Source: JAPXRI01 sp033813635
GTDB taxonomy: Bacteria; Bacillota; Clostridia; Oscillospirales; QAMX01
DNA: 64,000 nucleotides
Assembly: GCA_033813635.1 (NCBI GenBank)
Contig: JAPXRI010000002.1
Coordinates: 62,001 to 126,000 of the forward strand
Direction of reading: 5' to 3'
Shown here: piece by piece, positions 43,282-51,602 of the stretch
Position numbering within the stretch: the stretch's first letter is position 1
Layout: every line of letters begins with the position of its first letter
The notes under the pieces: generated by a model
What the model saw: the letters and a program-made list of their open reading frames with translations, nothing else
What the model was told of the DNA's origin: nothing
The model's database searches: none
Position numbers and translations under genes: made by a program

Positions 43282-43563
43282 GTGGATAACGCGAAGACCG
43301 AAGCCGGGCATAAACCGTCCAACGTCGTGATGCTCTCAAGGCGGCAGATGACCATTTCGGGCGTCAGCCAGGTTACGGGTTTTGACGATACCCAGATCGA
43401 GCTCGAGACCTCGGTGGGCCTGCTGCTTATTCGCGGGCAGGAGCTCAATATCAAGACCTTCGACGCCGAGAGCGGGGATCTCAGTCTGACCGGTATGATC
43501 GACGGGATGGTGTACGGGAAGAAGGAAGCCAAGCGCGGCTTTTTCGCCAGCCTTTTAAAGTAA
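43282..43563 (+). CDS. yabP: Sporulation protein YabP
   Basis: A 93-residue protein of the YabP/YqfC family, needed in sporulation. It has the family's RRQMTISGVSQVTGFDD and LLIRGQELNIK segments. I chose GTG 43282, with GAAAGGA ten bases upstream; GTG 43273 is too close to that site. The next gene, yabQ, begins one base after its stop, a conserved pair. Confidence 0.92.
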   Translation: MDNAKTEAGHKPSNVVMLSRRQMTISGVSQVTGFDDTQIELETSVGLLLIRGQELNIKTFDAESGDLSLTGMIDGMVYGKKEAKRGFFASLLK

Positions 43564-43564
43564 T

Positions 43565-43930
43565 ATGGAAAACCCTCCCGTCAACCAGCTGTATGAGTTT
43601 ATCGCCTCGATACTGTGGGGCGGGGTGATAGGCGTGCTGTATGAGCTGCTGGGGCTGCTCAGATTCGGCGGAAAGTGGCGGATCGCCGCGGCCGATCTGC
43701 TTTTCTGGGCGCTGACATGTCTCTTCTCCTTTGTTTTTCTGCTGGTCGTCAACGGCGGAGAACCGAGGGGCTTTATGCTTGCAGGGATTGCGGGCGGCGC
43801 CGCGCTGGTCAGATTGACCGCCGGGAGCGTCCTACACAGGCTAAAACTCAGGGCTAGGGAAGCCCGCGAGCGGAGAAAGCTCAAACGAAAACGCGCAAAA
43901 GCAGCACCTTCCCGGGCTTACCAAAACTAA
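43565..43930 (+). CDS. yabQ: Spore cortex protein YabQ
   Basis: A 121-residue membrane protein with about three hydrophobic segments (10-33, 42-62, 68-85) and a strongly basic C-terminal tail. Length, topology and position directly after yabP identify YabQ, required for cortex formation. No strong ribosome site is present; translation is probably coupled to yabP. Confidence 0.88.
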   Translation: MENPPVNQLYEFIASILWGGVIGVLYELLGLLRFGGKWRIAAADLLFWALTCLFSFVFLLVVNGGEPRGFMLAGIAGGAALVRLTAGSVLHRLKLRAREARERRKLKRKRAKAAPSRAYQN

Positions 43931-43954
43931 CCTCTTAAAACTCTAAAAACGCTA

Positions 43955-43983
43955 TTTCTTTTTTGTAGGCTTTGAGATATAAT
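43955..43983 (+). promoter_or_regulatory. Possible promoter for divIC
   Basis: TTTCTT (43955-43960), 17-base spacer, TATAAT (43978-43983). The -35 is poor and the -10 perfect. It lies in the only sizeable gap (132 bases) of the yab cluster. Confidence 0.45.
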
Positions 43984-44062
43984 CATGCTATACAAACACG
44001 AATTTCACTTAAGGCCCCGCTCGAAGGGCTCCCGGATAAGGTAAAGAAGGAACGGTATAGAA

Positions 44063-44365
44063 ATGGACCGGAGAAAACGCAGGATAAATCACCATACCGT
44101 GTTAAAAATCATCGTAGTTGTGGCCGCGATGTACCTTATCGGCATTTATTTCACGCTTTCGGCAAAGCTCGATAAGGCGAGCGCGGAATATGAGGAGCTA
44201 AAAAAAGCGCACGCGGTGGCCGAGCAGGATACCGCCGAGCTCTCCGATGTAGCCTCGAACATAGACAACGGCGAATACATTCGCGGTTACATCATCAAAA
44301 TCGCGCACCAGAACGGCTATATTCTGCCGGGTGAGAAAATTTTTGTGGACGTATACGAGAAATAG
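44063..44365 (+). CDS. divIC: Septum formation initiator DivIC/FtsL-type
   Basis: A small bitopic division protein. It has a basic cytoplasmic N-terminus (MDRRKRRINHH), one helix (about 13-33) and a leucine-zipper-like coiled-coil (about 34-70), ending with YIRGYIIKIAHQNGYILPGE, which matches the family's conserved C-terminal motif. The length is 100 residues. The order yabQ-divIC-yabR equals that in Bacillus. Confidence 0.92.
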   Translation: MDRRKRRINHHTVLKIIVVVAAMYLIGIYFTLSAKLDKASAEYEELKKAHAVAEQDTAELSDVASNIDNGEYIRGYIIKIAHQNGYILPGEKIFVDVYEK

Positions 44366-44433
44366 CAACAAGCTGGGATACCGCGGAGAAAAGTTTGCAT
44401 AACCTATATAAACAAAGGAGAAATCACCGTTTT

Positions 44434-44865
44434 ATGGAGTTTTCAGAAGGCGATATCGTAACCGGGAAAGTGACCGGCATTATGAAGTTCGGCGCGTTTG
44501 TTTCATTGCCGGGGGATAAATCGGGGCTCGTCCATATCTCCGAGATTTCCAATACTTATGTGAACGATATCCATGATTGCCTGACAGAGGGACAGGTTAT
44601 CAGGGTAAAAATCCTCGCGATAGACAAGAACGGGCGTATTAATCTTTCGATTAAGCGGGTGGAGCCGGCGCCGTCTTCGCAACCGCAGCGCAAAGCGCAG
44701 CCGGAGCCGGTTTTAGCGGGGGCATTGAAACGCCCGGCGCCCGCGAACGAGAGCTTTGAGGATAAGCTCAAGGCGTTTATGAAGGACAGCGAAAGCAAGT
44801 TTTCCGATATGAAAAATCCGCCCGACAGAAAGGGCGGTACTCCGCGCAGGCTCAGGACGAAATAA
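44434..44865 (+). CDS. yabR: S1 RNA-binding domain protein (YabR/GSP13-like)
   Basis: The N-terminal S1 domain (about 1-75) has GDIVTGKVTGIMKFGAFVSL and GLVHISEIS. It is followed by a low-complexity Pro/Gln/Ala stretch and a basic tail. The length is 143 residues from ATG 44434. AAAGGAG lies 13 bases upstream, slightly far, but the S1 fold begins here. In Bacillus spoIIE follows; it is absent from this position. The adjoining 254 bases contain one hairpin (about 44890-44922) and no supported gene. Confidence 0.9.
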   Translation: MEFSEGDIVTGKVTGIMKFGAFVSLPGDKSGLVHISEISNTYVNDIHDCLTEGQVIRVKILAIDKNGRINLSIKRVEPAPSSQPQRKAQPEPVLAGALKRPAPANESFEDKLKAFMKDSESKFSDMKNPPDRKGGTPRRLRTK

Positions 44866-45119
44866 CGAAAGTATAAACCGTAAAAAAAGCGGGTGTGCCG
44901 CGGTTTAGCCGTCACACACCCAAAGCGGGTTGGGGATAAAGATATGAGCGTTGAGTCGGCGAAGCGCGAAGGCTTTGGGTTTCCGCCGTTCCGCCGGGAT
45001 CTGCCTCACGGGTATCATCTTACCATAGTTTTAAAATCTTGTAAATAGCAAAATAACGTGAAAAATGTCGAATGAGTTTTTTTGTGCCGACAGGATACGA
45101 CAAATTGCGGGGACAAAAC

Positions 45120-45977
45120 GTGAGCACGGGAATTATAAGAAAAATTGAAGCGAAAACAATAACGGAGACGGTGCGCGCCCTTTTTGAGGACGCGGCTGTT
45201 TTTTTGCCCGAAGACGTCAAAGGGGCGATAGAGCGGGCGAGGGAAAACGAGACCTCCGCCCGCGCCGCGCAGATCCTCGACATCCTTAAGGATAACTACG
45301 TTTACGCAGAGGCCTCCGGCACGCCGGTGTGCCAGGACACGGGCATGGCCGTGGTTTTTCTCGATATCGGGCAGGATGTGCATATTGTCGGCGGCTCGGT
45401 CGAGGACGCTGTAAACGAGGGCGTCAGGCAGGCGTATACAAAGGGATATCTGAGAAAATCCGTCGTCGCTGATCCGCTTTCGAGGGTTAACACCGGGGAC
45501 AACACGCCGGCCGTGATTCACGAGAGGATCGTTCCCGGGGACAGGCTGCGGATTACGGCCGTTCCTAAGGGGTTTGGGAGCGAGAACATGAGCGCCTTAA
45601 AGCTTTTCAACCCCTCGGCCTCGGAGGACGACATTGTCGGCTTTATCGTCGACACCGTCGTCAGGGCAGGCGGAAAGCCCTGTCCGCCGATCATCATCGG
45701 CGTCGGCATCGGGGGGACGGCTGAGAAAGCCTGCCTGATGGCGAAGCACGCGCTGACGAGGGATCTTATGGAAGAAAACCGGGATCGGCGGTACGCCGCG
45801 CTCGAGAAAAAAATCCTTGCGCGCGTGAACGCGACCGGTGTGGGGCCCCAGGGTATGGGCGGGGATACGACGGCGCTGGGCGTATCGGTGGAAAAGTATC
45901 CGACGCATATCGCGGGGCTCCCCGTCGCTGTCTGCCTCGGATGCCACGCGGGCAGGCACGCCTCGGCGACGCTGTAG
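45120..45977 (+). CDS. Class I fumarate hydratase, alpha subunit
   Basis: The iron-sulfur subunit of the two-subunit fumarase/tartrate dehydratase type. Conserved pieces include TVRALFEDAAVFLPEDVK, CQDTGMAVVF, PKGFGSENMS, GVGIGGTAEKA and the C-terminal GCHAGRHASATL. The length (285) is full for an alpha subunit. GTG 45120 with GGGGA upstream agrees with other family starts; ATG 45072 lacks a site. No beta subunit follows, which is odd because the two are nearly always adjacent. Confidence 0.9.
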   Translation: MSTGIIRKIEAKTITETVRALFEDAAVFLPEDVKGAIERARENETSARAAQILDILKDNYVYAEASGTPVCQDTGMAVVFLDIGQDVHIVGGSVEDAVNEGVRQAYTKGYLRKSVVADPLSRVNTGDNTPAVIHERIVPGDRLRITAVPKGFGSENMSALKLFNPSASEDDIVGFIVDTVVRAGGKPCPPIIIGVGIGGTAEKACLMAKHALTRDLMEENRDRRYAALEKKILARVNATGVGPQGMGGDTTALGVSVEKYPTHIAGLPVAVCLGCHAGRHASATL

Positions 45978-46058
45978 CGATGCCCGCTAATCTGCGGGAC
46001 CCGAGCGGACCTGTAAGTTAAACTGTCATTCGCGTGCTGAGTAGTCCTTTCCGGGCTA

Positions 46059-46087
46059 TTTATATTTAATAAATGTTGTGATATAAT
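46059..46087 (+). promoter_or_regulatory. Promoter for lgt-folD
   Basis: TTTATA (46059-46064), 17-base spacer, TATAAT (46082-46087), about 50 bases before the lgt start. Confidence 0.6.
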
Positions 46088-46135
46088 TATCGGCAAAGGC
46101 AACCGCGTTGAAAAAAGCATCTGGAGGCGTTTTTA

Positions 46136-47143
46136 ATGAACGTGATTTCATTTCCGAATATCAGCGATACGGAATTCAACGTCAGCAGCGAACTGACCAT
46201 AGGCAGCTACGCGTTTCGTTGGTCCGGACTGATTATCGCGATAGGTTTTGCACTCGCGATTTTCTACTGCGTAAAGCGATGCGCGAAGTTCGGGATTTTA
46301 AACGACAACCTGATCGATCTGGTGCTGATATCGACGCCCATTGCGGTCATCGGGGCGAGATTATATTACGTCGTGTTCAGCTTCAGCGAGTTTAAGGGCG
46401 ATTTCGTCTCGGTCTTCAAAATCTGGAACGGCGGAATCGCGGTTTACGGCGCGATAATTTTCGGGCTGCTGGCCGCTTTTATCTACTGCAGAGTCAAAAA
46501 GCTCAACACGCTGAATATGTTCGACCTCTGTGTTCTCGGCCTTCTGATAGGACAGTGCATAGGCCGCTGGGGTGATTTCCTGAGCGCTCAGGGGCTCGGC
46601 ATCGAATCGGAGAACCTGCTCTGGGGCATGTCTGTAAACGAGGACACGCCGGTCCACCCGATATTTCTTTACGAGTCGTTATGGACGCTTATCGGCTTTG
46701 TGGTTCTTCACTTCGCCTCCAAAAAGCGCCGTTTCTACGGACAGACTTTTCTGCTGTACATCCTCTGGTACGGCCTGGGCCGCGGTCTGATAGAGGGCCT
46801 TCGAGGAGACGACGCGCTGATGCTTTTCAGCACCGGCATCAAGGCCTCCCAGGCGCTGGGCTATCTCTCCGCGCTCGCGGCGCTCGGCGTTCTGATCTAT
46901 AAGGTGATTTTCTCTGAACGCGGGGATGCGATTTGCCTGCTGTCGGGCGAGGAAGCCGCCGCTTTCCTGGAGAGCGCGCAGGAGGAGAGGAAAAATAGAA
47001 AAAGCGGCGCAGCCGAGGATGGGGAAGAGGAGAAACAGGATACCGGAGACGAAGCGGAGCCTGATGAGGAGCCCGGAGAGGAAGAAGAGGGCGCTGATGG
47101 AACGGATTCCGATAATAATGAAAATAAAAACCGGGGAGAATAG
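46136..47143 (+). CDS. lgt: Prolipoprotein diacylglyceryl transferase paralogue with acidic tail
   Basis: An integral membrane enzyme that would move diacylglycerol to the lipobox cysteine of prolipoproteins. About seven helices, IWNGGIAVYGA (about 97-106) and the Lgt signature region starting GRWGDFL (143-149) are visible. The usual signature has Asn where this protein has D147, and the following residues also differ. The C-terminal 65 residues are extremely acidic (Glu/Asp-rich), which is unusual. A second lgt-type gene lies at 57.4 kb. Activity is therefore uncertain. Confidence 0.85.
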   Translation: MNVISFPNISDTEFNVSSELTIGSYAFRWSGLIIAIGFALAIFYCVKRCAKFGILNDNLIDLVLISTPIAVIGARLYYVVFSFSEFKGDFVSVFKIWNGGIAVYGAIIFGLLAAFIYCRVKKLNTLNMFDLCVLGLLIGQCIGRWGDFLSAQGLGIESENLLWGMSVNEDTPVHPIFLYESLWTLIGFVVLHFASKKRRFYGQTFLLYILWYGLGRGLIEGLRGDDALMLFSTGIKASQALGYLSALAALGVLIYKVIFSERGDAICLLSGEEAAAFLESAQEERKNRKSGAAEDGEEEKQDTGDEAEPDEEPGEEEEGADGTDSDNNENKNRGE

Positions 47144-47145
47144 AT

Positions 47146-47991
47146 ATGGCGGTATTGTTGGACGGTAAAGCCCTCGCGGCGAAAATGAGAAAGGAAATAG
47201 CGGCGGAGGTGGAGGTGCTTAAGGCCGGAGGCGTGACGCCAGCCCTCGCGGTAATTATCGTGGGGGACGACCCGGCGTCCAGAAAATACGTTGACAACAA
47301 GAAAAAGGACTGCGCCGAGTGCGGCGTCAAGAGCGTAGAGATCGCGCTCCCCGCGGACGTGACGGAAGCCGAGCTCATCGGGAAAATAGAGCTGCTGAAC
47401 GCGGACAGTGCCATCCACGGCATTCTTGTCCAGCTCCCGCTGCCCAAGGCGATAGACGAGCGCAGGGTGATAAACGCGATAAATCCCGATAAGGATGTGG
47501 ACGCGTTCCACCCGTCCAACGTGGGCAGGGTCATGATCGGGGATTACGGTTTTCTGCCCTGCACCCCGGCGGGCGTGATGGCGGTTCTTGAGGAATACGG
47601 GATCTCACCGGAGGGCAAAAACTGCGTAGTGATAGGCCGCTCGAACATCGTGGGAAAACCGATGGCGATGCTGCTGCTCCATAAAAACGGGACCGTTACA
47701 ATCTGCCATTCGAAAACCGGGAATCTGCCGGAGATCGCAAGGGGCGCAGATATACTCGTCTGCGCGGTCGGCAAGGCGGGTTTCCTCACCTCCGACATGG
47801 TCAAGCCCGGCGCGGTCGTGATCGACGTGGGCATGAACATGGTGAACGGCAGGCTCACGGGCGACGCGGATTTCGAGGGCGTTTCGAAGGTGGCGGGCTT
47901 CATCACCCCCGCCCCCGGCGGCGTCGGCCCGATGACGCGGGTGATGCTTCTGAAAAATACGCTGGCGGCGGTGAAAAACGCGGGGAAATAA
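47146..47991 (+). CDS. folD: Bifunctional methylenetetrahydrofolate dehydrogenase/cyclohydrolase FolD
   Basis: Interconverts 5,10-methylene-, methenyl- and 10-formyl-tetrahydrofolate. The catalytic motif DDPASRKYVDNKKKDC has the conserved tyrosine and lysine, and GILVQLPLPK, VIGRSNIVGKPMA and the C-terminal PGGVGPMTRVML are intact. The length is 281. It starts two bases after the lgt stop, so both share a transcript. The neighbouring folate theme (folT at the other end of the window) is not linked. Confidence 0.97.
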   Translation: MAVLLDGKALAAKMRKEIAAEVEVLKAGGVTPALAVIIVGDDPASRKYVDNKKKDCAECGVKSVEIALPADVTEAELIGKIELLNADSAIHGILVQLPLPKAIDERRVINAINPDKDVDAFHPSNVGRVMIGDYGFLPCTPAGVMAVLEEYGISPEGKNCVVIGRSNIVGKPMAMLLLHKNGTVTICHSKTGNLPEIARGADILVCAVGKAGFLTSDMVKPGAVVIDVGMNMVNGRLTGDADFEGVSKVAGFITPAPGGVGPMTRVMLLKNTLAAVKNAGK

Positions 47992-48052
47992 TTCCGTATC
48001 GCAAATTGGTTCAAAATAAGCAAAAAAGCGGCCCGAAATGCGTAAAAAAAGC

Positions 48053-48081
48053 TTGACATTGGCCGTTTTGTCTGATAGAAT
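48053..48081 (+). promoter_or_regulatory. Sigma-A promoter of the L21-Prp-L27 unit
   Basis: TTGACA (48053-48058), 17-base spacer, TAGAAT (48076-48081). Confidence 0.75.
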
Positions 48082-48087
48082 AAATAA

Positions 48088-48185
48088 GCCGTTTTGCTCC
48101 GGTTTTGGAAGTCTGCTTAAATTGAGCGGCACCGGCGCAAGCGGGAGTCGGTCGGCGAAAAGCCGTCAGAAGACGAGGAGAGGAA
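48088..48185 (+). promoter_or_regulatory. Structured leader of rplU (possible L21 leader)
   Basis: The roughly 100-base leader between the promoter and rplU contains complementary segments, clearest in CGGC-GAAAA-GCCG near 48152-48164 with GTC...GAC around it. It ends in GAGGAGAGG. Firmicutes commonly carry an autoregulatory L21 leader here. I cannot match the full consensus by eye. Confidence 0.4.
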
Positions 48186-48191
48186 AATATT

Positions 48192-48503
48192 ATGTACGCT
48201 GTCATTGAAGCCTGCGGTAAGCAGTACAAGGTCCAGGAGGGCGACGTGCTCTTCATGGAAAAACTCGGCGTTGAGGTCGGGGAAACGGTAAAATTTGACA
48301 AGGTCATTATGGCATCCGTTAATGAAGAGCTTAAACTGGGTTCGCCGTATGTCGAAGGCGCGGTCGTCGAGGCGGAGGTTATGAAAAACGCCAAGGCGAA
48401 AAAGATTGTCGTTTTCAAATACAACGCGAAGAAAAACTACAGAAGAAAACAGGGACACAGACAGCCCTACACAAAGGTCCAGATAACGAAGATAACCGCA
48501 TAA
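48192..48503 (+). CDS. rplU: 50S ribosomal protein L21
   Basis: A 103-residue ribosomal protein with the typical start MYAVIEACGKQYKVQEGD and the C-terminal KKNYRRKQGHRQPYTKV. First gene of the conserved rplU-prp-rpmA order. Strong GAGGAGAGG upstream. Confidence 0.98.
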   Translation: MYAVIEACGKQYKVQEGDVLFMEKLGVEVGETVKFDKVIMASVNEELKLGSPYVEGAVVEAEVMKNAKAKKIVVFKYNAKKNYRRKQGHRQPYTKVQITKITA

Positions 48504-48506
48504 CAG

Positions 48507-48857
48507 ATGATCAGGCTGTGCTTTTTTGAGCGGAACGGCGCCCTCTGCGGGTTTGAATGCGAGGGGCACAGCGGGTACGGCGAGAAGGGCTCCGACATTG
48601 TCTGCGCCGCCGTATCGGCGATGGTGGCGCTTGCGGAGAGCGCGATAAACGATATCGCCAAAGCCGGTGCCGCCGTGACGGTCGAAGAGGAAAAGGCCCG
48701 TATCAGACTGCTTCTCCCCGAAGAGCTGCCGGAAAAAGCGAAAACGGTGTCCGAAAGCGTGCTGCTGGCGATGTTCGGAACCGCGTCGGGGTATACCGCC
48801 GAATACGGTGAATATTTAAGCGTTGTAAAGCGCGAGATTAAGCGGCAGAAATCATAA
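48507..48857 (+). CDS. prp: Ribosomal-processing cysteine protease Prp
   Basis: Cleaves the N-terminal extension of ribosomal protein L27. The catalytic pair is H21 (GHSGYGEKGSD) and C33 (IVCAAVSA). The length is 116 residues. It begins three bases after rplU, between rplU and rpmA as in other Firmicutes. Its substrate, L27 with an extension, is encoded next. Confidence 0.95.
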   Translation: MIRLCFFERNGALCGFECEGHSGYGEKGSDIVCAAVSAMVALAESAINDIAKAGAAVTVEEEKARIRLLLPEELPEKAKTVSESVLLAMFGTASGYTAEYGEYLSVVKREIKRQKS

Positions 48858-48871
48858 CGGAGGATAAAATT

Positions 48872-49156
48872 ATGTTGAGAATAGGATTGCAGTTTTTTGC
48901 ACATAAAAAAGGTGTCGGCTCCACAAGAAACGGCCGCGACAGCGAATCGAAGCGTCTCGGCACGAAGCGCGCCGACGGCGAGATAGTCCTGGCCGGCAAC
49001 ATCCTTGTCCGCCAGCGGGGCACGAGGATTCACCCGGGTAAGAACGTCGGTATTGGCGGAGACGACACGCTCTTTGCCAAAGCTGACGGCAGAGTTAAAT
49101 TCGAACGCGTCGGTAGAGACCGCAAAAGGGTATCCGTCTACCCCGTCGAACAGTAA
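48872..49156 (+). CDS. rpmA: 50S ribosomal protein L27 with Prp-cleavable N-terminus
   Basis: A 94-residue protein that starts MLRIGLQFF and then AHKKGVGSTRNGRDS. The first nine residues are the extension removed by Prp after the FF pair, leaving the N-terminal tail that reaches the peptidyl-transferase centre. ACGGAGG precedes ATG 48872. A terminator follows. Confidence 0.98.
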   Translation: MLRIGLQFFAHKKGVGSTRNGRDSESKRLGTKRADGEIVLAGNILVRQRGTRIHPGKNVGIGGDDTLFAKADGRVKFERVGRDRKRVSVYPVEQ

Positions 49157-49179
49157 ATCGGGCAAAACAATAAGATGCC

Positions 49180-49218
49180 GGGATGTATCAACGGTCTTTT
49201 CGCCGGGCGATACATCCC
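49180..49218 (+). terminator. Terminator between rpmA and obg
   Basis: GGGATGTATC and GATACATCCC arms with a longer GC loop, followed by TTTCCTTTTT. Obg is still likely to receive some read-through, since no clear promoter lies in the 27 bases before its start. Confidence 0.8.
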
Positions 49219-49245
49219 TTTCCTTTTTAAGGCGGTGAAAAAAGC

Positions 49246-50517
49246 ATGTTTATAGATTACGCGAAAATAACGGTAAAGGCCGGAAACGGCGGAAACGGCG
49301 CGGTGACCTTCCACCGGGAGAAATACGTGCCGGCCGGTGGCCCGGACGGCGGGGACGGCGGCAAGGGCGGGGATGTTATTCTCAAGATCGACGATAACCT
49401 GACGACGCTGATGGATTTTAAATACAAAACGAAATATATCGCCGGGGACGGTGAAAACGGCCTCGGCGGACGCTGCTTCGGGAAGGACGGCAAATCCCTG
49501 GTGATTCGCGTGCCGAGGGGCACGCTGATAAGGGATACGGAGACCGGCCTCATAATCGCCGATATGAGCGATAAAGACGAGCTCGTCATCGCTAAGGGTG
49601 GCCGCGGCGGCTGGGGCAACAGCCATTTCGCCACACCCATGCGCCAGGCTCCGCGCTTCGCGAAATCCGGGCGCCCGGGCGAGGAAAAGCATATCACGCT
49701 GGAGCTGAAGCTTCTGGCGGATGTGGGGCTGATCGGCTTCCCGAACGTGGGCAAATCCTCTCTTTTGTCGGTGATATCGGCTGCCCGCCCGAAAATCGCC
49801 AACTACCACTTCACGACGCTGATTCCCAATATCGGCATCGTGTCCGTAGACGGAGCGTCCTTCGCCGTGGCCGATATTCCGGGGCTTATCGAGGGCGCAA
49901 ACGAGGGCGCCGGCCTCGGCTTTGAGTTTCTCAGGCACGTCGACCGGTGCAGGCTGTTGATCCACGTGGTCGATGCCGCCGGGAGCGAGGGCAGGGATGC
50001 CGTGGAAGACTACGAAAAAATTAACCGCGAGCTTGCGCTGTATTCAAAGGAGCTCTCCGGCAGGCCGCAGATCGTCGCCGCGAACAAATGCGACCTGATC
50101 ACGGACGACGCCTCCGGCCTTGAGCGGCTGAAGGCGTATCTGAAGGAGAAAAACGTACCGGTTTTCGAAATCTCCGCTGCCACCCACGCGGGGGTCGACG
50201 CGCTGATGAAGAAAACCGCCGAGTTGCTGACCCGCCTGCCCCCGATCAGGGTTTACGAACCCGAGTATGCCGGCGAGACGGAGACGGAAACGGACAAAGA
50301 GATCAATATCAGACGGAGGGACGACGGCGCGTTTGTGGTCGAGGGCAAGCGTCTGATGACCGCGATCGCCATGGTGGACCCGGACGACAACGAGTCGCTT
50401 GCCTACATGCAGAGGGTTTTAAGGCAGAACGGCGTGTTCGAGATGCTCGAGGCGAAAGGAATTAAAGAGGGAGACATTGTTTCGATTAATAATTTCGAGT
50501 TTGAGTACGTAAGATAA
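49246..50517 (+). CDS. obgE: GTPase Obg/CgtA
   Basis: An essential GTPase tied to 50S assembly, ppGpp signalling and, in Bacillus, entry into sporulation. The glycine-rich Obg fold (residues 1-157, GGNGAVTFHREKYVPAGGP, then GGDGGKGGDV) is followed by the G domain (GFPNVGKSSLL, DIPGLIEGA, NKCD). A C-terminal OCT domain (about 345-423) ends the protein. The length is 423. The start follows AAGGCGGTG. Confidence 0.97.
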   Translation: MFIDYAKITVKAGNGGNGAVTFHREKYVPAGGPDGGDGGKGGDVILKIDDNLTTLMDFKYKTKYIAGDGENGLGGRCFGKDGKSLVIRVPRGTLIRDTETGLIIADMSDKDELVIAKGGRGGWGNSHFATPMRQAPRFAKSGRPGEEKHITLELKLLADVGLIGFPNVGKSSLLSVISAARPKIANYHFTTLIPNIGIVSVDGASFAVADIPGLIEGANEGAGLGFEFLRHVDRCRLLIHVVDAAGSEGRDAVEDYEKINRELALYSKELSGRPQIVAANKCDLITDDASGLERLKAYLKEKNVPVFEISAATHAGVDALMKKTAELLTRLPPIRVYEPEYAGETETETDKEINIRRRDDGAFVVEGKRLMTAIAMVDPDDNESLAYMQRVLRQNGVFEMLEAKGIKEGDIVSINNFEFEYVR

Positions 50518-50548
50518 TAACGGGGACTTATACTGCTAAAATGCAAAC

Positions 50549-50598
50549 AAAGGATTCTTATCCCGGGTTTTGACCGCCCGCGGCTTTAAGAATCCTTT
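50549..50598 (+). terminator. Terminator of obg
   Basis: AAAGGATTCTTA and TAAGAATCCTTT arms around a GC-rich loop, ending in TTTTTTT. Confidence 0.88.
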
Positions 50599-50599
50599 T

Positions 50600-50677
50600 T
50601 TTGTCGGAACCGCGCCCGTAATAAAAATACGCGCGTAGCGATTAAGACAAAATACAACAAGGGAGCGCACCTATAAT
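50600..50677 (+). promoter_or_regulatory. Candidate Spo0A-controlled promoter of spoIIGA-sigE
   Basis: TATAAT at 50672-50677 has AAGACA (50644-50649) at a 22-base spacing, the unusual spacing known for the B. subtilis spoIIG promoter. Two TTTGTC-type 0A-box cores are visible: TTTGTCGGAA at 50600-50609 and, inverted, TTTGTCT at 50645-50651 overlapping the -35. The call depends on analogy. Confidence 0.45.
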
Positions 50678-50704
50678 TAAACCGTTCACAAAGGAGGGGA
50701 TAGC

Positions 50705-51562
50705 TTGGTCGTCTTTCTCGACGTGCTGATCGCCGTGAATCTGGTGCTCAACTATACGGTGCTCCGCGCCAGCGCCCATATCACGGGACAGCTGAAAAAC
50801 AGGCTCCGCATGCTCGCGGGCGCGGCGCTGGGCGCTGCGTACGCGGCGGCGTGCGTTGTCCTGACGGACGGCTTTCTGTCCTCGCTCCCGGTCAGAATTC
50901 TGGTCGGCGCGGCGATGTCCGTGGTCTCGTTCGGCCTCGGCAGGCGCGCGCTGCGGACGACGCTGTTCTTTTTCGGAATCACCGCGGCGTTCGCGGGGAT
51001 CGTATTCGTGCTCTCCTATGTCGCAGAGGATAGGATAGGATTTGTCGAGGGCAACGTATACATCAATCTTTCCCTGCCGCTGCTGGCGGTGTCCACCGCG
51101 GCGGCGTACCTGATTTTGACGCTGCTGTTCAGGCCTCCTGCGCTCCGCGGCGGAACCGCGGCGAAGATCATGAAGGCAAAGGTCAGGGCGGGGGGCAAGG
51201 AGGTGAAATTCGATGTTTTGCTGGACACGGGCTGCACGCTTTTGGACCCGACTACGAACAGGGAGGTGCTTGTGGCGAACATCGACAGCGTTTCGCCGCT
51301 GATCGACCCCGCCGCAGCGAAAGAGATCAAAAAGGGAGCCGACCCGGCGGACGTCATCACGAAGTACAGCGGTCACTCGCCCCCGTTCAAACTGATTTTC
51401 TGCAGAAGCGTCTCGGGCGTGCCGGAAATGCTGCTGGCCTTTACGCCGGATAAGGTGACGCTTGACGGGGAGGACAGATGGGGAATACTGATCGCGGTAA
51501 CGGCTTCCGGACTGGACGGGGACGACAACGTCAGGGCAGTCATCGGCTCGGGGACGAGATGA
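50705..51562 (+). CDS. spoIIGA: Sigma-E processing peptidase SpoIIGA
   Basis: A membrane aspartic protease that removes the pro-sequence of sigma-E at the septum. Five hydrophobic helices occupy residues 1-140. The soluble protease part carries LLDTGCTLLDP (about 178-188), corresponding to the aspartate motif. The length is 285. TTG 50705 is the start, with a strong AAAGGAGG nine bases upstream. It is followed by sigE after 40 bases, as in all endospore formers. Confidence 0.94.
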   Translation: MVVFLDVLIAVNLVLNYTVLRASAHITGQLKNRLRMLAGAALGAAYAAACVVLTDGFLSSLPVRILVGAAMSVVSFGLGRRALRTTLFFFGITAAFAGIVFVLSYVAEDRIGFVEGNVYINLSLPLLAVSTAAAYLILTLLFRPPALRGGTAAKIMKAKVRAGGKEVKFDVLLDTGCTLLDPTTNREVLVANIDSVSPLIDPAAAKEIKKGADPADVITKYSGHSPPFKLIFCRSVSGVPEMLLAFTPDKVTLDGEDRWGILIAVTASGLDGDDNVRAVIGSGTR

Positions 51563-51602
51563 ATACCGGAAAGCTCGGCAATTAGCTTAAGGGGGAAATC
51601 AA

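Noticed and set aside
44889..44922. Hairpin after yabR
   Set aside because: The T-run is on the minus-strand side, while the gene to be terminated is on the plus strand; not called.
44944..45048. 34-codon plus-strand ORF between yabR and the fumarase gene
   Set aside because: GGGG lies upstream of the ATG, but the peptide has no features and nothing supports expression. Kept only as a note.
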